From Extibacter muris (GTDB lineage Bacteria; Bacillota; Clostridia; Lachnospirales; Lachnospiraceae), in contig NZ_SMMX01000021.1 of NCBI RefSeq assembly GCF_004345005.1, positions 1 through 47,687 on the forward strand: DNA of 47,687 nt, read 5' to 3'. Shown piece by piece: positions 43,082-47,687 of this stretch (within the stretch, counting starts at the first letter, position 1; each line of letters starts with the position of its first letter). The notes beneath the pieces are model-generated. The model was not told the DNA's origin. It did no database searches and worked only from the letters and a program-made list of their open reading frames with translations. Made by a program: the position numbers and the translations under genes.

Positions 43082-43417
43082 CTAAGCAGGCCTTCCTTCC
43101 CGTGTTAAATAGTTGTAGAGGATGTCGATGAATTCCCCGTTTGCCGGTTTGTGCTTAAGCTCGTATCCAGTGATTCTGTTGAGCAGATTCCGGTTGCCTT
43201 TATACCAGCAGCTGGAAACGGCAGTACGGATACAGTGCTCTACATTGTCCCTGGTAGTGCCGAACCTTATAGCTACATCAACATACAGGTCTTTGTAGAC
43301 AGATAGAAGATAGTCTTCATTTTGCAAGCAGAGCTTTAAGGCATACAACAGGAAATGAAAACCTCTTATCGTAGAGCGTATCCCCAAGTCCAGTAAAAGA
43401 GCTCTCGTTCTATCCAT
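43082..43417 (-). CDS. Second stand-alone Spo0A C-terminal domain protein
   Basis: A 111-residue protein that resembles the Spo0A effector domain throughout: LGIRSTIRGFHFLLYAL at the start, TTRDNVEHCIRTAVSSCWYKGN for the recognition helix (Spo0A [21 protein letters not shown]) and KPANGEFIDIL near the end (Spo0A KPTNSEFIAMV). There is no receiver domain. It sits inside the mobile-element-like region next to the XRE/ImmA module, so the element may tie its behaviour to host sporulation. A GCCTGC-TAA-GCAGGC hairpin overlaps its stop codon. Confidence 0.85.
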   Translation of the reverse strand: MDRTRALLLDLGIRSTIRGFHFLLYALKLCLQNEDYLLSVYKDLYVDVAIRFGTTRDNVEHCIRTAVSSCWYKGNRNLLNRITGYELKHKPANGEFIDILYNYLTREGRPA

Positions 43418-43502
43418 AAATGCCTCCTGTTCTACCCGACCCTACTACCCAATTGTAAACAATAGAAAGCAGATTGAAAATCAAAAAAAAGGAGATGATA
43501 AA

Positions 43503-43694
43503 TTGAACAGACAAAGAAGAACCAGAACTGTATGCAGGATGGATAAGGAGGACCGGCTCAGGGCACTGTCCGCCCGCCGTCCAGACGCGGCAGCCGCCAG
43601 ACAGTTCGTACATAAGGCCTATGAAAGCTATACGGTTGAAGGATATATGAAAAGCAAGGGGATGATTGATATTGGACAACAACCTTCTGAATGA
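43503..43694 (+). CDS. Small protein of unknown function (63 aa)
   Basis: TTG start after AAAGGAGATGATAAA, giving a basic, charged 63-residue protein with an Arg/Ala-rich middle and no membrane segment. I do not recognise a family. It overlaps the start of the next gene by about 20-30 bp in a different frame, which suggests translational coupling and a joint role in a phage-like regulatory unit. Confidence 0.5.
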   Translation: MNRQRRTRTVCRMDKEDRLRALSARRPDAAAARQFVHKAYESYTVEGYMKSKGMIDIGQQPSE

Positions 43695-44124
43695 ATATGC
43701 GGCCATGAAAGCAGAGGTAAAAGATCTGCGCCGCAGAATAAGCAGCCTGATGCATGAGATGAAAAAAGCATCCGCGGCATACGATGAGGGGAAAGGGGCA
43801 AGAGGATATGGAGGCCGCGGCAGTGTAAGGGTATCCGGATACCCTCCATCAATGTTTCGCGCGAAGCAGGAGAAGATGATGGAACTGGTGCTGTTATTAG
43901 AATGCCGTGAAGTAGAGTTTCTGGATAGGACGCTGGAAGTTGAAAGATTTATAGAAGCTATCGAAAAGAGTGAGATGCGTATTATGTTCAGTCTTTATTA
44001 TATAGAAGATTTTTCTTATATAAAGGTCGCCGATGAGATGAACCAGATGTTCCCGAGAAGGAGCATTGCCTATACGGATAAAAACGTAAAGAAAAGAATA
44101 CAAAGATTTTTGGCAGCCTGCTGA
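43672..44124 (+). CDS. Phage-like sigma/HTH regulator (DUF1492/ArpU-type)
   Basis: A 150-residue protein. The N-terminal half is helical and probably a coiled coil (EYAAMKAEVKDLRRRISSL). The C-terminal half, IEKSEMRIMFSLYYIEDFSYIKVADEMN followed by DKNVKKRIQRFL (two helices), has the shape of a sigma region 4-like helix-turn-helix seen in small phage regulators that act late in infection or in packaging control. The assignment is by pattern only. TTG starts at 43666 or 43672; AAGGGGA fits the second. It ends 64 bp before the tRNA-Ser gene. Confidence 0.6.
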   Translation: MDNNLLNEYAAMKAEVKDLRRRISSLMHEMKKASAAYDEGKGARGYGGRGSVRVSGYPPSMFRAKQEKMMELVLLLECREVEFLDRTLEVERFIEAIEKSEMRIMFSLYYIEDFSYIKVADEMNQMFPRRSIAYTDKNVKKRIQRFLAAC

Positions 44125-44187
44125 CATGAAAAGACGTAACAGCCAGAGAGAAAGTACAAAAGCGTTGGCAGAACCGGCAATAAAAAA

Positions 44188-44272
44188 CGCAGCAGAAGGG
44201 ATTCGAACCCCCGGAGCCTTTCGGCTCTTCAGCTTTCGAAACTGACGCCTTCGACCACTCGGCCACTGCTGC
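44188..44272 (-). tRNA. tRNA-Ser (CGA)
   Basis: On the minus strand acceptor GCAGCAG pairs with CTGCTGC and the long variable arm (class II) fits Ser. The anticodon stem TCAGT/GCTGA encloses TTCGAAA, anticodon CGA. CCA is not encoded and a T-run follows. It borders the XRE/Spo0A_C/phage-like region, the usual kind of site where elements integrate. Confidence 0.95.
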
Positions 44273-44278
44273 ATTCCT

Positions 44279-44284
44279 ATTATA
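44279..44284 (-). promoter_or_regulatory. Extended -10 promoter of tRNA-Ser
   Basis: On the minus strand TGCTATAAT (TATAAT at 44284-44279) forms an extended -10. Its expected start site is within a base or two of the mature tRNA 5' end, so the primary transcript would have almost no leader. No good -35 is seen. Confidence 0.6.
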
Positions 44285-44389
44285 GCACAGGTGGGTGCAG
44301 TTTTAAAAGAGTGATATTCAAGTAAGTTGAAAAAAAAGTGCGCTTGTGATAATCTGTGAGAAATAGTTTGAAAAGAAGGGGCGATTATC

Positions 44390-45307
44390 ATGGGTACTCA
44401 GATACGGGGAAAGAGATTGAAGAATGTAAGGAATATCGGTCTGGTACTCTGCCTGGCCCTGCTGCTGTCGGGATGCCAGGCAGTATCCTTCCTGTCTCAA
44501 CCGGCTGCAGGTACGGGAACTTCTGGCAGGGACGTGCAAGATGTGGCGGGGGAGATGAAAGTTACCTTTCTGGACGTAGGCCAGGGCGACTGTACGATTA
44601 TCCAGGAATCTGGCCACAGTATGGTGATTGATGCCGGCAATAACGGGCAGGGAAGCAAGGTGGCCGCATATCTGGAAGAGCAGGGAATCGAAAGGCTGGA
44701 TTATCTGATACTTACACATCCCGACGCAGACCATATAGGCGGGGCAGACGACGTGATGGAGCGTGTGGAGGTCGGGCAGGTCATCATGCCGGATATCACA
44801 AATGACACGAAGACGTACGAAGAGGTGGAGGACGATATCGAGGCCATGGATATCGGGGTCATCTACCCGGAAGTCGGACAGACCTTTGAGCTAGGAGAGG
44901 CTTCCTTTGAGATATTATGCCCGAAGGAGGTAAAGGAGAATGATATGAATGCGTCATCGGTAGGAATCAAGCTGACACATGGACAAAAATCGTTCGTCAT
45001 GTGCGGAGATGCAGAGATACCTTCCGAAGAAGCTATGGTTGAATCTTTTGGCAGCAGCCTGGAGTGTGATGTGCTCAAATGCGGGCATCATGGGAGCAGT
45101 ACGGCGACATCGGAAGCCTTTCTGGAAGATACAGATCCGACATGGGCAGTCATAAGCTGTGGAACGCATAACCGATACGGACATCCGCACGCGGAAGTGA
45201 TAAGCAGGCTGGAGGATGCAGATATACAGATATACCGGACAGATCAGCTAGGTACGGTCACTGCCGTCAGCGATGGGGAGAACATAAGCTGGAAAAGTGA
45301 AAAATAG
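44390..45307 (+). CDS. ComEC/Rec2-like metallo-beta-lactamase-fold lipoprotein
   Basis: A 305-residue secreted lipoprotein: signal peptide with lipobox LSGC (Cys29), then a metallo-beta-lactamase fold. FLDVGQGDC marks the ComEC C-terminal type, HPDADHIGG (H110, D112, D114, H115) is the metal site, and KCGHHGSS and GHPHAEV follow. In ComEC this domain is thought to be a nuclease that degrades one DNA strand during uptake. Stand-alone secreted versions are common in clostridia with unknown substrates (DNA or cyclic compounds are candidates). AAGGGG precedes the start by 9 bases. Confidence 0.88.
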   Translation: MGTQIRGKRLKNVRNIGLVLCLALLLSGCQAVSFLSQPAAGTGTSGRDVQDVAGEMKVTFLDVGQGDCTIIQESGHSMVIDAGNNGQGSKVAAYLEEQGIERLDYLILTHPDADHIGGADDVMERVEVGQVIMPDITNDTKTYEEVEDDIEAMDIGVIYPEVGQTFELGEASFEILCPKEVKENDMNASSVGIKLTHGQKSFVMCGDAEIPSEEAMVESFGSSLECDVLKCGHHGSSTATSEAFLEDTDPTWAVISCGTHNRYGHPHAEVISRLEDADIQIYRTDQLGTVTAVSDGENISWKSEK

Positions 45308-45309
45308 CC

Positions 45310-45597
45310 GGGAATAAAAAGAAATCAGTCTTGACATGACGGTAATAAAACTGATTGTTGAGAAAGACGCATATGGCTACGAGATACTTCAGGAGTTGGA
45401 GCACAGAGGAGGTGATTCTTCCGTTTGAAAGAAGGGACGCTGTATCCTGTGCTTTACCGGCTGGAAGACGGGGGTTATATCTGTTCCGCGTGGCAGGACA
45501 GGGAAGGGAGAAGCGCACCAAAAAAATATTATACGGTCACAGATAAAGGCCGTAGAACCTATGCACAATACTGGAGCCAGTGGATTGAGCTTATAGA
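45310..45597 (+). pseudogene. Degraded PadR-family regulator
   Basis: The protein pieces are clearly PadR: a frame with KKKSVL, then after one missing base MTVIKLIVEKDAYGYEILQELEHRGG, then after another missing base near 45424 LKEGTLYPVLYRLEDGGYI and KKYYTVTDKGRRTY. Adding one G near 45337 and one T in the GTTT at about 45422 restores a continuous PadR winged helix. No good start codon remains. PadR regulators usually control an adjacent membrane-protein gene, which is also degraded here. Confidence 0.8.
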
Positions 45598-45932
45598 TTG
45601 CGTGAAATGCATATGCAGGGAGGCAAGGCAGCCACATCATGGAGAATCCATAAGATATTCCTTGTGGCGGCTGTACTGGGGCTGCTTGCCCTGTATTTTC
45701 TTACTTCCAGGTCAGTTTCATATGGCCGGAACAGAGGAGCGCTTCTATGCTCTCTTGCCGGAACGCTCTGCCTCATATCAGGTTTTGCCGCACACATTCC
45801 GATTGGTATGGCTGAGGGACAGGGGCCGTACGGGTATATTAAAATGATGTTAAACGGAAAAATATTCTCCTCATCCTGCTTGCGTTCATTCCCCTGATTA
45901 CACTGGCGTTCAGCATACGCAGGAAGAAATAG
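45598..45932 (+). pseudogene. Degraded small membrane protein gene downstream of padR
   Basis: The first frame gives about 85 residues with three hydrophobic stretches (IFLVAAVLGLLALYFL and others) up to YIKMMLNGK. The A-run near 45861 is out of register, and a different frame continues with ILLILLAFIPLITLAFSI and ends RRKK at TAG 45930-45932. One indel joins the parts into an about 110-residue, four-helix protein. I cannot name the family. Position suggests a PadR-controlled permease or membrane subunit. Confidence 0.6.
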
Positions 45933-45945
45933 AACTAATGTGGAC

Positions 45946-46169
45946 GGCGAAAACCCGCCGGCCTTGCGGCCCGCGGGTTTCGTTGTTGTTATAGTTATCT
46001 AAAGGAATGAGAGTAAAGTGCGGCTCCAGAAAGCCTGGCGCGTTACTTTATGAGGGGGGAGATAGTTGTGTGTTGTTCAACTATCTGACTCTTAGTATAA
46101 ATGGTAATTATGTCTAAAGTATGATGGATTCCTAAAAGAAATGGAAAGTTTCTTAAGCGCTTCTTAATA
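45946..46169 (+). ncRNA. Duplicated structured element, copy 2 (unknown RNA family)
   Basis: Same order as copy 1. Hairpin A: CGAAA-CCCGC-GGCC with its complement GGCC-GCGGG-TTTCG, then GTTGTTGTTATAG. Hairpin B: outer TAAAGT (46014-46019) with ACTTTA (46045-46050), apical CCAG/CTGG. Then GAGGGGGGAG and hairpin C identical to copy 1. The A and B stems have different bases from copy 1 but remain paired. The block ends in TTCTTAA repeats at 46150 and 46161. It fills the 316-bp gap before the DUF1538 gene, so here it is in position to be a leader or an upstream terminator. Confidence 0.7.
46050..46088 (+). CDS. Possible 12-codon leader peptide in element copy 2
   Basis: Same reading frame as in copy 1 (MRGEIVVCCSTI and stop; alternative GTG start at 46068 after GAGGGGGGAG). 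All 39 bases are identical between copies, while flanking stems differ at many positions. That shows strong constraint on this segment, whether for RNA or for peptide. Confidence 0.3.
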   Translation: MRGEIVVCCSTI

Positions 46170-46208
46170 ATGTCTTTACTTTTCAGGAATGTGGATTTGT
46201 GTTATAAT
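46150..46208 (+). promoter_or_regulatory. Promoter and response-regulator-like site of the DUF1538 gene
   Basis: TGTTATAAT (46200-46208) is an extended -10 without a good -35. TTCTTAA at 46150-46156 and 46161-46167, spaced 11 bp, lies 40-60 bp upstream of the start site. That is where OmpR/PhoB-type activators bind to phased direct repeats. The same repeat closes copy 1 of the duplicated element. Confidence 0.5.
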
Positions 46209-46248
46209 TAAAACCTACTAAATCTAATACGAAAGGCGAGGGTGCACA

Positions 46249-47562
46249 TTGCGGGTACACCAAACAAAGTTATATGAAAAATTAAAAGAGTCATTGGGAG
46301 CTGTATTGCCGATTATCGGGATCGTGCTTTTTTTGTGCTTTACGATTGCGCCGATTCCTACCAGCATCCTGATGGCTTTTATTATTGGGGCCGTGCTTCT
46401 GATATTAGGGATGATGTTCTTTACGCTCGGTGCGGAGATGGCCATGACACCGATGGGGGAGCGCATTGGTACGAGGATGACCCAGACGAAGAAGGTGGGG
46501 ATCGTGGTATTGCTCTGCTTTATCCTTGGGTTTATCATTACGGTGTCTGAACCGGACCTCCAGGTGCTTGCGGAGCAGGTACCGTCCATACCGAACTATA
46601 CGCTTATCGTGGCGGTAGCAGCAGGCGTCGGCATCTTCCTGGTGGTGGCGGTGCTGAGGATGCTGTTTGGGATTCCGCTGTCATATATGCTCATCGTGCT
46701 GTATCCTGCGGTATTCGTACTGGCATATTTTGTGCCGGATGACTTCCTGGCAGTCGCGTTTGACTCCGGCGGGGTTACGACGGGGCCGATGACCGTACCG
46801 TTCATTATGGCGCTTGGTATCGGCTTTTCAGCGGTACGTAGTGACAAGCATGCGGAAAATGACAGCTTTGGCCTCGTTGCGCTCTGCTCCGTAGGGCCCA
46901 TTCTGGCAGTGCTTATTCTCGGCATGATATATAATCCGACCGGTAATTCATACACGCAGACCTCGATTCCTGATGCCGACAATTCCGTGGAGATGTGGCG
47001 CCTGTTTTCGTCCGGGCTTCCGCATTACATGAAAGAGATGCTGGTCTCCCTGCTGCCTATCGTCCTGTTTTTTGTGTTTTTTCAGATTATTTCTCTTCAT
47101 CTTAAGAAAAAGACGCTGCTGAAGATATCAATAGGAATCGTCTTTACGTATATCGGGCTCTTCCTGTTTCTCACAGGAGTCAATATAGGATTTATGCCCG
47201 CCGGCAATTATCTCGGTCAGATTATAGCAGGTCTGCCATACCGATGGATCATCATCCCGATAGGAATGGTGATCGGATACTTTATTGTCAAGGCTGAGCC
47301 TGCTGTCTATGTGCTGATGGAGCAGGTAGAGGAACTGACATCGGGCGCCATATCCGGCCGGGCGATGGGATACAGCCTGTCCATAGGAGTGGCCGTATCT
47401 CTGGGGCTTGCCATGGTCAGGGTACTGACGGGGATATCGATACTCTGGTTCCTGATACCGGGATATGTGGCGGCTATCGTATTGTCATTTTTCGTTCCGA
47501 AGATATTTACAGCCATTGCGTTTGACTCTGGCGGGGTAGCATCCGGGCCGATGACCGCCACC
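46249..47562 (+). pseudogene. DUF1538 membrane protein, interrupted near its C-terminus
   Basis: A polytopic membrane protein with two repeated halves. AFDSGGVTTGPMT at 170-182 recurs as AFDSGGVASGPMT at 424-436, the DUF1538 hallmark. DUF1538 proteins are predicted transporters of unknown substrate, normally about 480-510 residues. After T438 the expected continuation of the second half (by comparison with FIMALGIGFSA after the first motif) is absent. Instead 13 unrelated codons lead to a stop at 47601. The last about 50-70 residues, including conserved helices, are thus cut off. The TTG start at 46249 follows GCGAGGG. Confidence 0.78.
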
Positions 47563-47687
47563 TTGTATAATGTATTTAGGTTGTTCAAGGGATACCTATA
47601 AACCCTTAGACCTACTTCTTTACATCTCCAGTCTGATAGGAGATAATTGTTTTATTAGATTGAGGGGATGATCGTTGCCTCCTTGGG
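47563..47687. other. Foreign sequence replacing the DUF1538 C-terminus (unidentified, runs off the window)
   Basis: From 47563 the DNA no longer fits DUF1538 and is AT-rich, with no long reading frame on either strand in the 125 bases available. It may be the edge of an insertion sequence, intron or other mobile element, or the far side of a rearrangement. I see no recognisable terminal repeat or target duplication in what is shown. Confidence 0.45.

Noticed and set aside
43071-43101. Strong terminator after the second Spo0A_C gene
   Set aside because: The hairpin is real but is not followed directly by a T tract on the minus strand, so I did not list it separately.
41880-44272. A complete prophage or ICE
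   Set aside because: Only regulatory genes are present; there is no integrase, relaxase, terminase or capsid gene.

Overview
The window looks like chromosome from a spore-forming, anaerobic, low-to-mid GC Firmicute of the Lachnospiraceae / Clostridium cluster XIVa type. The basis is the spore maturation genes spmA and spmB, two proteins resembling the Spo0A DNA-binding domain, a meso-diaminopimelate dehydrogenase, a T-box in front of metS, strong AGGAGG ribosome binding sites and frequent TTG/GTG starts. No plasmid or complete phage is visible. The species cannot be named from sequence alone.

Layout. 1-1004: 3' end of a 23S rRNA gene and seven tRNA genes (Asp, Val, Tyr, Thr, fMet, Phe, Lys) closed by a terminator; no 5S gene follows the 23S. 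1068-5972: L-lactate dehydrogenase and a three-gene set (lipid-sugar glycosyltransferase, YfhO, GtrA) that resembles systems that glycosylate the cell envelope. 5993-9949: consensus promoter, Mn2+ (yybP-ykoY) riboswitch with a mutually exclusive terminator, a P2-type cation ATPase and an AI-2E/PerM-family membrane protein. 9963-23739: peptide and amino-acid uptake (membrane dipeptidase, DUF819, AGCS, BrnQ, an amber-interrupted dicarboxylate/amino-acid symporter), HTH regulators, a stand-alone Spo0A_C protein, XpaC-TelA, MATE, and spmA and spmB separated by about 8.8 kb. 23739-33510: housekeeping block with a DUF885 lipoprotein, T-box metS, ddh, tatD, ksgA, citrate synthase and a monoacylglycerol-lipase-like hydrolase, punctuated by a palindromic repeat family.

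33607-47687 is the accessory and decaying end. It holds an Lrp regulator, two TetR regulators, a two-subunit ABC exporter whose second subunit has lost its Walker A region, a frameshifted membrane-protein gene beside an intact amidohydrolase, and a mobile-element-like XRE/ImmA module. That module has a four-copy operator, a second Spo0A_C protein and a phage-like regulator next to a tRNA-Ser gene. A ComEC-like lipoprotein, a decayed PadR gene pair and a DUF1538 gene cut off at 47563 follow.

The most unusual item is a duplicated element of about 225 nt (41638-41870 and 45946-46169). It has three hairpins, two of which keep their pairing although the sequence has changed. It also has an invariant G-rich segment, an invariant 12-codon reading frame with a Cys-Cys pair, and a trailing 11-bp-phased direct repeat like a response-regulator site. 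I do not recognise it as a known RNA family. It is the best candidate here for something undescribed.
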